The notes under the pieces were generated by a model. The model was not told the origin of the DNA, did no database searches, and saw only the letters and a list, made by a program, of their open reading frames with translations. A program made the translations under genes and the position numbers. 64,000 nucleotides of DNA from Hyphomicrobiales bacterium (GTDB lineage Bacteria; Pseudomonadota; Alphaproteobacteria; Rhizobiales; Xanthobacteraceae): NCBI GenBank assembly GCA_016185205.1, contig JACPOA010000035.1, positions 95,837 through 159,836 of the forward strand, in the 5' to 3' direction. How positions within the stretch are numbered: position 1 is the stretch's first letter; the number at the start of each line of letters is the position of its first letter. This document shows positions 8,302-16,296 of the stretch, one piece after another.

Positions 8302-9015
8302 GTGTCAACAGCATCGCGTTCCACGCCGCGCGGTTTCGACCAGGTCGCGACCTGGGTATTCGACCTCGACAACACGCTCTACCCGCATCATCTGCTCTGG
8401 CAGCAGGTCGACGATCGTATCCGCTCATACGTCGCGGAATTCCTCAAAGTGTCGAAGGACGAGGCGTTTCGCGTGCAGAAGGATTATTACAAGCGCTACG
8501 GCACCACCATGCGCGGATTGATGACCGAGCATGGACTCAATCCCGACGACTATCTCGAATACGTGCACCATATCGATCACTCGCCGCTCGAGCCCAATCC
8601 GGCGCTCGGCGACGCGCTCGAAAAGCTGCCGGGGCGCAAGCTGATCCTCACCAACGGTACTCGCAAGCATGCCGACGCGGTGATGCGGCGGCTGGAAATC
8701 GATCGGCATTTCGAGGATGTGTTTGACATCGTTGCCGCCGAACTGGAGCCGAAGCCGTCGGCACTGACCTATGAGCGTTTCCTCGAACGCCACAATGTCG
8801 ATGCCTCAAAGGCCGCGATGTTCGAGGACCTGGCGCGCAATCTGCAAGCGCCGCATGCGCTCGGCATGACCACGGTGCTGGTGGTGCCGGAAGGCCAGCG
8901 CGAAATTTTCCGCGAGGATTGGGAACTCAGCGGCCGCGACGAGCCGCATGTCGATCACGTCATCGACGATCTGGTGGGATTTCTACAACGGATCGCCGGG
9001 CTGGCTCGTCCTTGA
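8302..9015 (+). CDS. HAD-family pyrimidine 5'-nucleotidase
   Basis: Haloacid dehalogenase-like phosphatase of 237 residues, close to the yeast Sdt1/bacterial pyrimidine 5'-nucleotidase group. Motif I is WVFDLDNTLYP (D at about 20 is the nucleophile), motif II is LILTNGTRKHA, and motif III/IV is around MFEDLARNL. The start is GTG at 8302, six bases after the DUF1036 stop. The last 57 codons from MFEDL on are duplicated at 12128-12322, across the accessory island. The final residues (FLQRIAGLARP) differ from that second copy ([10 protein letters not shown]), so the 3' end here may have been replaced when the island entered. Confidence 0.9.
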   Translation: MSTASRSTPRGFDQVATWVFDLDNTLYPHHLLWQQVDDRIRSYVAEFLKVSKDEAFRVQKDYYKRYGTTMRGLMTEHGLNPDDYLEYVHHIDHSPLEPNPALGDALEKLPGRKLILTNGTRKHADAVMRRLEIDRHFEDVFDIVAAELEPKPSALTYERFLERHNVDASKAAMFEDLARNLQAPHALGMTTVLVVPEGQREIFREDWELSGRDEPHVDHVIDDLVGFLQRIAGLARP

Positions 9016-9116
9016 GCAGTTGCGGCGGGGCGGGACCTGATCGCTGCGGCTGTAGCCAACGCGACCACGGATCAATATGTCCGACTTGCGTTTCCGCTCG
9101 ACTTGTCAGCTTCTGA

Positions 9117-9155
9117 TTGTTCATTATCATTACACGCACTATAGTAGTAATTAAA
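9117..9155 (+). promoter_or_regulatory. promoter/operator with ACTATAGT palindrome, in front of the TorF-like gene
   Basis: TTGTTC at 9117-9122 and TATAGT at 9140-9145 are separated by 17 bases, a good sigma-70 layout. The -10 lies in the palindrome ACTATAGT (9138-9145). The segment 9123-9155 matches 29 of 33 positions of 11807-11775 on the other strand, in front of the SET-fusion gene. An operator role for the island's XRE regulator is inferred. Confidence 0.65.
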
Positions 9156-9208
9156 AACGTGATCGTCTCTGAATCGAAGTTAAGCTCTGCGGCTAATTCG
9201 GTGCTGTT

Positions 9209-10093
9209 ATGGTTGTCGGCGTGCTGGCCAAGTGCCTCGTTTTAGCGTGTGCTTTGACATTGGCATCTGCCGTATCGGCGTCCTGTGCTGACGCTCCAAA
9301 GGTCGCCCAAAACTCTCAAGGCATACCCGCGAATTTGGAAATTACGTTTAGCGGAACAGCCATGTCCGACTACTACTATCGTGGAACAACGCTCTCCGCG
9401 CACCGTCCGTCGGTCGGCGCGTGGGTCAGCGCACAGCGCGGATGGTTCTATCTCGCCGGCGAAGCATACAGTGTGAAGCTGCCGACGAACCCGCTCGCCG
9501 AAATCATTCTCAGTGGCGGCATCCGGTCGAAGATTGGTCCATTCGATCTCGACTTCGCATTGATCTACTTCCTGTATCCGCGCGAAAGACCTAGTGGCCT
9601 CACGACCGAAACCGATTATTGGGAGGCAAACGGCAAAGTTTCTCACAAGCTCACTTCCACAACGACCATTGGTGCCGAGTTGGCGTACGCTCCCAGCATT
9701 TCAAATTCCGGCGCGTGGGCCACGTATGCCGCTGGCAAAATCAGGATCGACCTACCGACCACGTCTTCGCCGAACGGCGTCAACTGGTACTTGTCGGCCG
9801 ACTTGGGCCATTACTGGTTTGGTACGGTTGCGCCGGTTTTTGGCGGCTTCGCATTGCCTAATTATACGCACTGGCGTGCCGGGGTTGCCTTCACCTACAG
9901 CATGTTCGCACTGGATTTGAGCTATCACGACACCAACCTCGCAAGAGAAGACTGCTACGTGTTTACCGGCGATCCAGGCGCGACGCCCGGCGGGAGGATA
10001 AACCAGATAAGCAACCCTCAGGGGCTACGCTCGAATTGGTGTGGAACGGCTTTCGTTGCAACTCTGTCGTTCAAATTGAAAAACTCAAAATAG
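9209..10093 (+). CDS. TorF-like putative outer-membrane porin
   Basis: A 294-residue exported protein. Residues 1-27 form a signal peptide (VLACALTLASAVSASC then ADA). The mature part has alternating hydrophobic strands rich in Tyr, Trp and Gly, begins with NLEITFSGTAMSDYYYRGTT and ends with a strand FVATLSFKLKNSK, a typical outer-membrane barrel end. The early SDY.YRG..LS pattern is that of the TorF/Gcw_chp family of putative porins. The region is visibly richer in A+T than the neighbouring core genes. It opens the accessory island, carries its own promoter (9117-9155) and converges with the SET genes. The transported solute is unknown. Confidence 0.8.
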   Translation: MVVGVLAKCLVLACALTLASAVSASCADAPKVAQNSQGIPANLEITFSGTAMSDYYYRGTTLSAHRPSVGAWVSAQRGWFYLAGEAYSVKLPTNPLAEIILSGGIRSKIGPFDLDFALIYFLYPRERPSGLTTETDYWEANGKVSHKLTSTTTIGAELAYAPSISNSGAWATYAAGKIRIDLPTTSSPNGVNWYLSADLGHYWFGTVAPVFGGFALPNYTHWRAGVAFTYSMFALDLSYHDTNLAREDCYVFTGDPGATPGGRINQISNPQGLRSNWCGTAFVATLSFKLKNSK

Positions 10094-10109
10094 CAGCTTC
10101 GAGTAAAAA

Positions 10110-10540
10110 TTAGCGTAATTGCAATAAGTTGCGTGGATCTGCGTCGAACTGCTGATAGTTATTTGTGATTTCTTCTCCGGGATGAATATTTTGAACAGCG
10201 AAGCACTCAAGCGCGTTCTCGACGTGCCCCCCGGAACGATGCATGTGGTGTTTGAGTCTTCCGAATGATTGATAAATCGAGCATCGTCTGAGCAAAGAAC
10301 CCATTTTCCGCTTTCTTTGCTCAAGTATGCATAGTGGAGAAATTGCTCTCTTGCGGCTTCGGAAAGGTGGGACACCGACTCCTCATCCAACACCACATCG
10401 AAACCCGGCGTGAATTCCCAAACTTTAGTGCCGGCTGGAATCCGTTGCGTCGCGAAAAGACCCAGTCCGTGGACGCTGCTCGGGCCGATTTTTGCTCTAA
10501 CCAACATCATGCGATTTTCGCCTAAGAAAACGGTAGCCAT
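10110..10540 (-). pseudogene. small SET-domain protein, frameshifted
   Basis: SET-domain lysine methyltransferase-like protein of about 140 residues. The N-terminal half shows SSVHGLGLFATQRIPAGTKV and the cofactor motif RFINHSEDSNT. After VPGG the frame runs into unrelated sequence, while the neighbouring frame continues the family with HVENALECFAVQNIHPGEEI and TNNYQQFD. The switch falls at a run of six C (10227-10232, six G on the coding strand); a seventh G would restore one frame ending at 10110. Without it the product is about 151 residues with a foreign tail ending at 10085. It lies 6 bases downstream of the SET-fusion gene. It could be a real inactivation or a homopolymer sequencing error. 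Confidence 0.7.
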
Positions 10541-10546
10541 GATTCG

Positions 10547-11746
10547 TTAACTACCGCTCCGTTGCGCAGCTTCATACGCCTGCCTGAAATACGGAACCAG
10601 ATGCGGTTCGTAGCGATCAAAAATCTTGCGCGGCAGAAACTGGATTGATCTGATGACACCACGACAATTAGGAGTTTGGCAACTGCACCCCATTTCCCAG
10701 TGCTCATCGGAATCAATCAACGAATAGTCGCATGTCAACTCGTCTCCGGGCTGAATATCGCGTAGCGCAATGACTGATTGGCCTACGACTACGCAATTCG
10801 GACCACACGAGTGGTTGAAGTAATTGAAGGGATAGTCGGGATCGCACCAGAGGTCTTCGTCGATCTGATACCAGTTCGGATAGAGAAGGGAATCCTCGCG
10901 TGTGCGGAACACATATTTGCGGATCGTTCCTGTGATGTTGCAGACATGGTCGCCCTTCTTGAAGGCACGGCGGGTGAACAGACCATGTCCAGTATATTTG
11001 GTTTCGGCAACATAGAGAAAATCAAGAGACGGACTGGAAGCCCCGTGTGGCATCTGCGGTCGCGAATGAGCTGTGTTTCGCCGCTGCAGCTTTGTTGCGA
11101 CGGGAAGGTTTAACGAAAGAATGGCAAGCGAGCCGTGAACCAAGACATTCGATAATGGGTAGAGGTAGAGAAAGAGATTCCCCTCGACCCCTTCCTCGAT
11201 GAAGGTCACGAACGCGAGCGTCGCATAGGCAAGCGTCCAAACGATCCAAGGCGCCCAGGATTCGCGGGTCGGATCGCGCCAGGTCGAAACGACGATCGGC
11301 GTGAATGCAGCAATCGTCCCAACGTTCCATAGAACGAGAAAGGCCGGGACGGCGACTGCCATTTCCGACCGGGACAGGATGCCAACCCGACCTATGGCCC
11401 ACCACGCGACAAACGCGATGGTTATCGCTACGTCGGCAGCGAAAGAATACAATTCGATGCCGTCACGGGGCCAACGCAGCGTCCCGCGCGACCAGCAAGT
11501 GCCAGCCACTGCCACGCTCGCGGCCGCGCAGACGACGGGCAAGGCCAGCTCTCGCCAGGATGCACCCGCCGCGCTCTCAAGCACTACGATCAGACTGGTG
11601 CCATAGGCAAACATGAGCCAGCTTGTCGGATTTGGATCAATCTTTCGCCGCAGAATCAGATGCAGATAGAACCCATAGCCCACGACCTGAAGGACGGCGG
11701 AAGAAACGGCGAGAGCCGATGCGGGCCACCACGACAAAGCCTGCAT
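10547..11746 (-). CDS. seven-helix membrane protein fused to a C-terminal SET methyltransferase domain
   Basis: A 399-residue two-part protein. Residues 1-215 contain about seven hydrophobic segments. KIDPNPTSWLMFA after the first helix and ESWAPWIVWTLAY further on recall the PQ-loop/SWEET-like repeats of bacterial membrane proteins (inference). Residues 243-370 are a SET domain: GHGLFTRRAFKKGD (253-266), the cofactor and active-site motif NYFNHSCGPNC (308-318), GDELTCDY (334-341) and a post-SET zinc cluster CSCQTPNCRG (354-363), so all catalytic motifs are intact. SET domains transfer methyl groups from S-adenosylmethionine to lysine; the substrate here is unknown. It is first in a minus-strand pair with the small SET gene and has a promoter copy at 11775-11813. 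Confidence 0.8.
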   Translation of the reverse strand: MQALSWWPASALAVSSAVLQVVGYGFYLHLILRRKIDPNPTSWLMFAYGTSLIVVLESAAGASWRELALPVVCAAASVAVAGTCWSRGTLRWPRDGIELYSFAADVAITIAFVAWWAIGRVGILSRSEMAVAVPAFLVLWNVGTIAAFTPIVVSTWRDPTRESWAPWIVWTLAYATLAFVTFIEEGVEGNLFLYLYPLSNVLVHGSLAILSLNLPVATKLQRRNTAHSRPQMPHGASSPSLDFLYVAETKYTGHGLFTRRAFKKGDHVCNITGTIRKYVFRTREDSLLYPNWYQIDEDLWCDPDYPFNYFNHSCGPNCVVVGQSVIALRDIQPGDELTCDYSLIDSDEHWEMGCSCQTPNCRGVIRSIQFLPRKIFDRYEPHLVPYFRQAYEAAQRSGS

Positions 11747-11774
11747 CTATTGCCCCGCCCAACGATTGAATGCA

Positions 11775-11813
11775 TTAAATTACCACTATAGTGCGTGGCA
11801 TGATAATTCACAA
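11775..11813 (-). promoter_or_regulatory. second copy of the ACTATAGT promoter/operator, shared by the SET-fusion and XRE genes
   Basis: On the minus strand TTGTGA (11813-11808), 17 bases and TATAGT precede the SET-fusion gene by about 39 bases. ATTATCAT, ACGCACTATAGT and GTAATT are identical to the copy at 9117-9155. The extended core CACTATAGTG is a perfect 10-base palindrome. The site also sits 23 bases ahead of the divergent XRE gene, so one protein bound here could control both directions. Confidence 0.65.
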
Positions 11814-11830
11814 CCGCCTTGCATTCGGAT

Positions 11831-12109
11831 ATGGATATCCGAAAGCAGGTGGGGCGCAATTTGCGGCGGCTGCGTCTGGAGCGCGGCTTGTCACAGGAAG
11901 CGCTGGCATTTGAGGCGAATATCGCCCGCAACTACATGAGCGGACTTGAGCGGGGCGTGCGGAATCCGACGGTGGTGATTCTCAACCGGTTGGCGCGCGT
12001 GCTTAAGGTTTCTATATCGGATATCGTGGCTATCTCTTCGGGACGCGATGCGTCGCCAAAAAACTTGCCACGCGGGCGGCATGTAAGACTCATGGGTCGC
12101 AAGAGGTAG
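11831..12109 (+). CDS. XRE-family helix-turn-helix regulator
   Basis: A 92-residue DNA-binding protein, a single Cro/C1-type HTH domain (about residues 3-66) with GRNLRRLRLERGLSQEALAF, then NYMSGLERGVRNPTVVILNR, and a short basic tail (RGRHVRLMGRKR). I start at the ATG at 11831 (MDIRKQ) rather than 11819, because MDIRKQVG is the usual N terminus of this family. It is divergent from the SET-fusion gene with the palindromic promoter between them, so it is the likely regulator of the island and perhaps of itself. It ends 12 bases before the duplicated HAD fragment. Confidence 0.85.
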   Translation: MDIRKQVGRNLRRLRLERGLSQEALAFEANIARNYMSGLERGVRNPTVVILNRLARVLKVSISDIVAISSGRDASPKNLPRGRHVRLMGRKR

Positions 12110-12121
12110 CAGGCGCGACGC

Positions 12122-12322
12122 GCCGCGATGTTCGAGGACCTGGCGCGCAATCTGGCAGCACCGCATGCGCTCGGCATGACCACGGTGCTGGTGGTGCCGG
12201 CAGGCCAGCGCGAAATCTTTCGCGAGGACTGGGAACTCAGCGGTCGCGACGAGCCGCATGTCGATCATATCACCGACGATCTTGCCGGGTTCCTCGGCCA
12301 GATCGTCACGCGCCGGGAATGA
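12122..12322 (+). pseudogene. duplicated 3' end of the HAD nucleotidase gene
   Basis: From GCCGCGATG at about 12122 the sequence repeats the 3' part of the HAD gene (8812 onward) with roughly a dozen differences over about 155 bases, then diverges. The frame from the ATG at 12128 gives 64 residues, MFEDLARNLAAPHALGMTTV onward, ending [10 protein letters not shown]. It lacks the catalytic HAD motif I and cannot be a working phosphatase. It is best read as the original end of the HAD gene, pushed away by the island; its end overlaps the convergent hupE stop. Confidence 0.85.
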
Positions 12323-12944
12323 TCTGCTGCATCAGAACGGCAATCCCGATGCCAGCGATGCCGGCACCGACCAGCCGCAGCGGCGAAAGATCGGCCGACT
12401 TTTTCGCGATCGCCTGCGCAACGCTCATGGCCGCGAGCGCCACCGCGCTCTGGATGACGGCCAGGCCCAGCAGATAGGCATAAAGCGGCGTCGGTTCGGC
12501 GCCGGCGATCGACTCGCCCAGCGCATAGCCGTGCACCAGGCCGACGACGGCGAACAATCCGATTGCCGCGCCCGCCGGCATCGCCTGCCGGCGCAGCATG
12601 GCCGCGCCCAGGACGATCACCGACAGCGCCACCAGGATTTCAGCGCCCGGCACGCTCATGCCCCGCACATGCGCAGCCACGCCTGCCATCATCGTCAGCA
12701 CGAAGCCGATGGCGAGCGCCGGCGCTGCCCGGTGCGCGGCGGCAAGGCAGCCGACCGCCACCACCGCGGCAAAATGGTCCAGTCCGATGATTGGATGGCC
12801 AAGTCCTGACAAGAAACCGTCGCCGAAAGTTGCCGGAATCCGTCCGCCCATCACGTGATGGGCGAAGGCCGGCTCGGCCAGAAAAGCGAGAGCTATAAAA
12901 GCGAGAGCTATAAATGCAGCAAGTCCGATTGTTTTTGCGGTCAT
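12306..12944 (-). CDS. HupE/UreJ-family membrane protein
   Basis: A 212-residue inner-membrane protein with a signal-like first segment ending in [10 protein letters not shown] and about six further hydrophobic helices. The His-rich start (AHHVMGG) and [18 protein letters not shown] are the HupE/UreJ signature; family members are linked to nickel or cobalt supply for hydrogenase or urease, although no such genes are near. The start at 12944 is preferred because GGGAGG lies nine bases upstream. A 15-base tandem repeat (about 12886-12915) encodes a doubled AFIAL in the first helix. It is convergent with the HAD remnant and divergent from dapD. Confidence 0.85.
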   Translation of the reverse strand: MTAKTIGLAAFIALAFIALAFLAEPAFAHHVMGGRIPATFGDGFLSGLGHPIIGLDHFAAVVAVGCLAAAHRAAPALAIGFVLTMMAGVAAHVRGMSVPGAEILVALSVIVLGAAMLRRQAMPAGAAIGLFAVVGLVHGYALGESIAGAEPTPLYAYLLGLAVIQSAVALAAMSVAQAIAKKSADLSPLRLVGAGIAGIGIAVLMQQIIPGA

Positions 12945-13048
12945 GGAAAAGCGCCTCCCTTGCCGCACAGCTTAGCGGCTCCGCTCGGCTTGACAACCTT
13001 TGTCCCGAACCCGACAACCCGCAGCCGACAGGAATTGCGGGACCGTCC

Positions 13049-13879
13049 ATGCCAAACGACAGACTTGCCAAGATCATCGACGAGGCCTTCGAGAGCCGCG
13101 ACAAAATCGGGCCGAAGACCAAAGGCGCCGTGCGCAAGGCCGTCGACAGCGCGCTTGAGCTGCTCGACACCGGCCAAGCGCGCGTCGCCGAGCGGCAGCC
13201 GAGCGGCGCCTGGCAGGTCAACCAATGGCTGAAAAAGGCCGTGCTGCTGTCGTTCCGGCTCAACGACATGAGCGTTATTACGGGCGCGCCCGGCAAGGCG
13301 GTGTGGTGGGACAAGGTCGATTCCAAGTTCAAGGGCTGGAACGCCGCGAAGTTCAAAAAGGCCGGCTTCCGTGCCGTGCCCGGCTGCGTGGTGCGTCGCT
13401 CGGCCTATATCGCGCCCGGCGTGGTGCTGATGCCGTCCTTCGTCAATCTCGGCGCCTATGTCGACAGCGGCAGCATGATCGACACCTGGGCGACGGTCGG
13501 CAGCTGCGCGCAGATCGGCAAGAACTGCCACATCTCCGGCGGCGCCGGCATCGGCGGCGTGCTCGAACCGCTGCAGGCCGGCCCGGTGATCATCGAGGAC
13601 AATTGCTTCGTCGGCGCCCGCTCGGAAGTGGCCGAGGGCGTGATCCTGCGCACCGGCTCGGTGCTGTCGATGGGCGTGTTCCTCGGCGCCTCGACCAAGA
13701 TCGTCGATCGCGAAAGCGGCAAAATGCTGCAAGGCGAAGTGCCGCCCTATTCGGTGGTCGTGCCCGGCACGCTGCCCGGCAAGAACGGCGGTCCCGGGCT
13801 TTACTGCGCGGTGATCGTCAAGCGCGTGGACGAGCGCACGCGTTCGAAGACTAGCATCAACGAATTGCTGAGGGATTGA
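13049..13879 (+). CDS. dapD: 2,3,4,5-tetrahydropyridine-2,6-dicarboxylate N-succinyltransferase
   Basis: Transfers succinyl from succinyl-CoA in the lysine/meso-diaminopimelate pathway. The 276-residue product has the family's helical N-terminal domain and a left-handed beta helix of hexapeptide repeats (about 95-240; for example [20 protein letters not shown] and [14 protein letters not shown]). The start is the ATG at 13049 ([15 protein letters not shown]); the frame is open further upstream but has no family similarity there. It forms a run with the small DUF1902-like gene and dapE, the later succinylase-pathway enzyme. Confidence 0.97.
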   Translation: MPNDRLAKIIDEAFESRDKIGPKTKGAVRKAVDSALELLDTGQARVAERQPSGAWQVNQWLKKAVLLSFRLNDMSVITGAPGKAVWWDKVDSKFKGWNAAKFKKAGFRAVPGCVVRRSAYIAPGVVLMPSFVNLGAYVDSGSMIDTWATVGSCAQIGKNCHISGGAGIGGVLEPLQAGPVIIEDNCFVGARSEVAEGVILRTGSVLSMGVFLGASTKIVDRESGKMLQGEVPPYSVVVPGTLPGKNGGPGLYCAVIVKRVDERTRSKTSINELLRD

Positions 13880-13892
13880 TCGGCATTGCGCC

Positions 13893-14063
13893 ATGAGCCC
13901 AGATATTTCGATCCAAGCGTTTTGGGATGACGAGGCCAAAGTCTGGGTTGCGACAAGTCGCGACGTTCCCGGTCTCGTCATCGAAGCCGATACTTGGTCG
14001 TCAGTCATCAAGGAAATTGAACTGGTGCTTCCAGACCTCTTAGAACTGTCAGGCCAAATTTAA
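13893..14063 (+). CDS. 56-residue DUF1902/HicB-like small protein between dapD and dapE
   Basis: A small protein, [20 protein letters not shown] onward, ending LELSGQI. The pattern of two short strands ([17 protein letters not shown]), [12 protein letters not shown] and a helix ([16 protein letters not shown]) is that of DUF1902 and HicB-type antitoxin folds. It starts 13 bases after the dapD stop and its TAA overlaps the dapE ATG (TAATG, 14061-14065), so it is part of the operon and coupled to dapE. No HicA-like toxin is nearby. Function unknown. Confidence 0.75.
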   Translation: MSPDISIQAFWDDEAKVWVATSRDVPGLVIEADTWSSVIKEIELVLPDLLELSGQI

Positions 14064-15220
14064 TGTCCGCCGATCCCCTCGCCATCGCCCGCGATCTGCT
14101 GCGCTGCCGCTCCGTCACACCGGATGAAGGCGGCGCGCTCAACTATCTCGAAGGCGCGCTCAAGGCCGCCGGCTTCACCGTGCACCGCATGACCTTCAAG
14201 GAACCGGGCGCCGACAACGTGGAGAATCTCTACGCCCGCATCGGCACCGCCGCGCCCAATCTGGTGTTCGCCGGACATACCGACGTGGTGCCGCCGGGCG
14301 ACGAGACGGCGTGGAAGCATCCGCCGTTCGCCGGCACGGTCGCCGGCAGCCTGCTCTATGGCCGCGGCGCGGTCGACATGAAGGGCGGCATCGCCTGCGC
14401 GCTCGCCGCCGTGCTCGATCATCTCGCGGCGAATGGCGGCAAACCGAAGGGCTCGATCTCGTTCCTGATCACCGGTGACGAGGAAGGCATCGCGGTCAAC
14501 GGCACACCCAAGCTGTTGAAGTGGGCGGCCGAGCGCGGCGAGAAATTCGACCACTGCATCCTGGGCGAACCGAGCAACCAGGAAGAGCTCGGCGACACCA
14601 TCAAGATCGGCCGGCGCGGCTCGCTCAACGGCCATCTGATCGTGACCGGCCGGCAGGGCCATGTCGCCTATCCGCTGCGCGCCGACAATCCGATCCGCGG
14701 ACTGGTGACGATTATATCGGCGTTGCAGGCCGAGCCGCTCGACCAGGGCAGCGCGCAATTCGCCGCCTCGCATCTGGAATTCACCTCGCTCGATGTCGGC
14801 AACAAGACCGTCAACCTCATACCGGGCGAGGCGCGCGCGCGTTTCAACATCCGCTTCAACGATTGCCATACGCTCGACTCGCTGAAAGCGCTGATCGAGC
14901 AGCGCGCCGCCAAAGCGGCTGGCGACAACATCAAGTTCGCGTTCAAATGGGAGCCGTCGAATGCCGGCGTGTTCGTCACGCAGCCCGGTCCGTTCACCGA
15001 ACTGGTGGCGAAGGCCGTTACCGACGTCACCGGCCGCAAGCCGGAACTCTCCACCACCGGCGGCACCTCGGATGCGCGCTTCATCACCGCGTTTTGTCCG
15101 GTGGTGGAATTCGGCCTGGTCGGACAAACCATGCATACGACCGACGAGCGCGTGCCGATCGCCGACCTGCGCGCGCTGACCACGATCTATCGGAAAATTT
15201 TGGATCGGTATTTTGGCTGA
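14063..15220 (+). CDS. dapE: succinyl-diaminopimelate desuccinylase
   Basis: Zn-dependent M20 peptidase-family enzyme that hydrolyses N-succinyl-L,L-diaminopimelate. The 385-residue protein shows the metal and catalytic sites [13 protein letters not shown] (H and D at about 71-73), [10 protein letters not shown] (D at about 104), TGDEEGIA (catalytic E-E at about 137-138) and a C-terminal metal His in [10 protein letters not shown]. The lid/dimerisation domain lies between about 180 and 295. Its ATG overlaps the stop of the 56-residue gene upstream. Together with dapD it covers two steps of the succinylase branch. Confidence 0.97.
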   Translation: MSADPLAIARDLLRCRSVTPDEGGALNYLEGALKAAGFTVHRMTFKEPGADNVENLYARIGTAAPNLVFAGHTDVVPPGDETAWKHPPFAGTVAGSLLYGRGAVDMKGGIACALAAVLDHLAANGGKPKGSISFLITGDEEGIAVNGTPKLLKWAAERGEKFDHCILGEPSNQEELGDTIKIGRRGSLNGHLIVTGRQGHVAYPLRADNPIRGLVTIISALQAEPLDQGSAQFAASHLEFTSLDVGNKTVNLIPGEARARFNIRFNDCHTLDSLKALIEQRAAKAAGDNIKFAFKWEPSNAGVFVTQPGPFTELVAKAVTDVTGRKPELSTTGGTSDARFITAFCPVVEFGLVGQTMHTTDERVPIADLRALTTIYRKILDRYFG

Positions 15221-15223
15221 CCT

Positions 15224-15330
15224 GTCATTCCGGGACGCGCCGAAGGCGCGGACCCGGAATCCAGAGAGCCATCACACGCGTCTCTGGATTCCAGGTTCGC
15301 TCGCTTTGCTCGCGCCCCGGAATGACGAGT
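15224..15330. repeat. REP/BIME-like inverted repeat between dapE and truA
   Basis: GTCATTCCGGGACGCG and ACCCGGAATCCAGAGAG are mirrored by TCTCTGGATTCCAGG and GCCCCGGAATGAC, forming a long imperfect hairpin. This is the common intergenic palindrome of the group. The rest of the 256-base gap (to 15476) holds no gene I can support. Confidence 0.8.
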
Positions 15331-15476
15331 AGCCATGCGTCATCGGCCCTGCTGTTGACGGCGCGGGCCACGCCTGCGACGCCCTCTGCGAACAAGGCGC
15401 GACTATTGTAAGTGCGTTTTGGCGAGCGAGGATAAGTTTTTTATGGCCCTAGAATCGATTGGCTTTTTCGCCACCT

Positions 15477-16214
15477 TCAATAATCCACCCGCATCAGATA
15501 CAGGCCGTCCGGCGGCGCCACCTGGCCGCAGCGGGCGCGGTCGCGCGCGGCCAGCGCCTGGCTGAGATCGTCGGCGTTCCATTTGCCCTCGCCCACCGCA
15601 ACCAGCGAGCCGACCATGGAGCGCACCTGGTTGTGCAGGAACGAGCGCGCGCAGGCGAGCACGATCACCTCCTCGCCGTGACGCTCGACGTCCAACCGGT
15701 CGAGCGTCTTCACCGGAGAAGCGGCCTGGCACTCGGTGGAGCGGAAGGTGGTGAAGTCGTGCTTGCCCACCAGAAGCTGCGCGGCTTCGTGCATGGCCAT
15801 CCCATCAAGCGGGCGCGGCACGCGCCAGGCGTGGCGCAGATCGAGCGTGAGATCGGCGCGGCGGTTGAGGATACGGTAGCGGTAATGGCGCTGGCGCGCC
15901 GAGGTGCGCGCGTTGAAGTCGTCGGCCACCCGCTCGGCCGCCAGCACGGCGACCGGATGCGGGCGCAGGTGGGCATTGAGCGCGTCGCGCACGGTATCGG
16001 TTTGCCACTCGCGCGCCAGATCGACATGCGCCACCTGGGCGCGGGCATGCACGCCGGCATCGGTGCGCCCGGCCCCCTGCACCAGGGTTTTCTCGCCGGT
16101 GAGCGCTTCGACCGCCGCGGTCAGCACGCCCTGCACGGTCACCTGGTCGGCCTGGATCTGCCAGCCGGCAAAGGGCGTGCCGTCGTATTCGATGGTCAGC
16201 TTGTAGCGCGGCAC
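15477..16214 (-). CDS. truA: tRNA pseudouridine(38-40) synthase TruA
   Basis: Converts uridines 38-40 of the tRNA anticodon arm to pseudouridine. The 245-residue protein begins [19 protein letters not shown], has the catalytic aspartate in [17 protein letters not shown] (about 52-60) and the C-terminal [15 protein letters not shown] and [10 protein letters not shown]. Length and motifs are standard. In relatives it lies next to fmt, def and dapE, as here, although the PNPOx-like gene is now on the opposite strand between truA and fmt. Confidence 0.96.
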   Translation of the reverse strand: MPRYKLTIEYDGTPFAGWQIQADQVTVQGVLTAAVEALTGEKTLVQGAGRTDAGVHARAQVAHVDLAREWQTDTVRDALNAHLRPHPVAVLAAERVADDFNARTSARQRHYRYRILNRRADLTLDLRHAWRVPRPLDGMAMHEAAQLLVGKHDFTTFRSTECQAASPVKTLDRLDVERHGEEVIVLACARSFLHNQVRSMVGSLVAVGEGKWNADDLSQALAARDRARCGQVAPPDGLYLMRVDY

Positions 16215-16296
16215 GATTGATTCACCTCAAATCCGCCGGCCGGCGGGTTCTCTATAAATAGCCGATAAACCAAGGGACTTGGCCAAGGACTTGCCT

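Noticed and set aside
9016..12127. Integrase-driven integration of the island at an att site
   Set aside because: The flanking repeat is a diverged gene fragment of about 155 bases, and no tyrosine or serine integrase, tRNA or short perfect direct repeat is present.
12880..12920. 15-base tandem repeat in the first helix of the HupE-like gene
   Set aside because: It merely doubles AFIAL within a hydrophobic segment without changing the frame; ordinary microsatellite-like variation.
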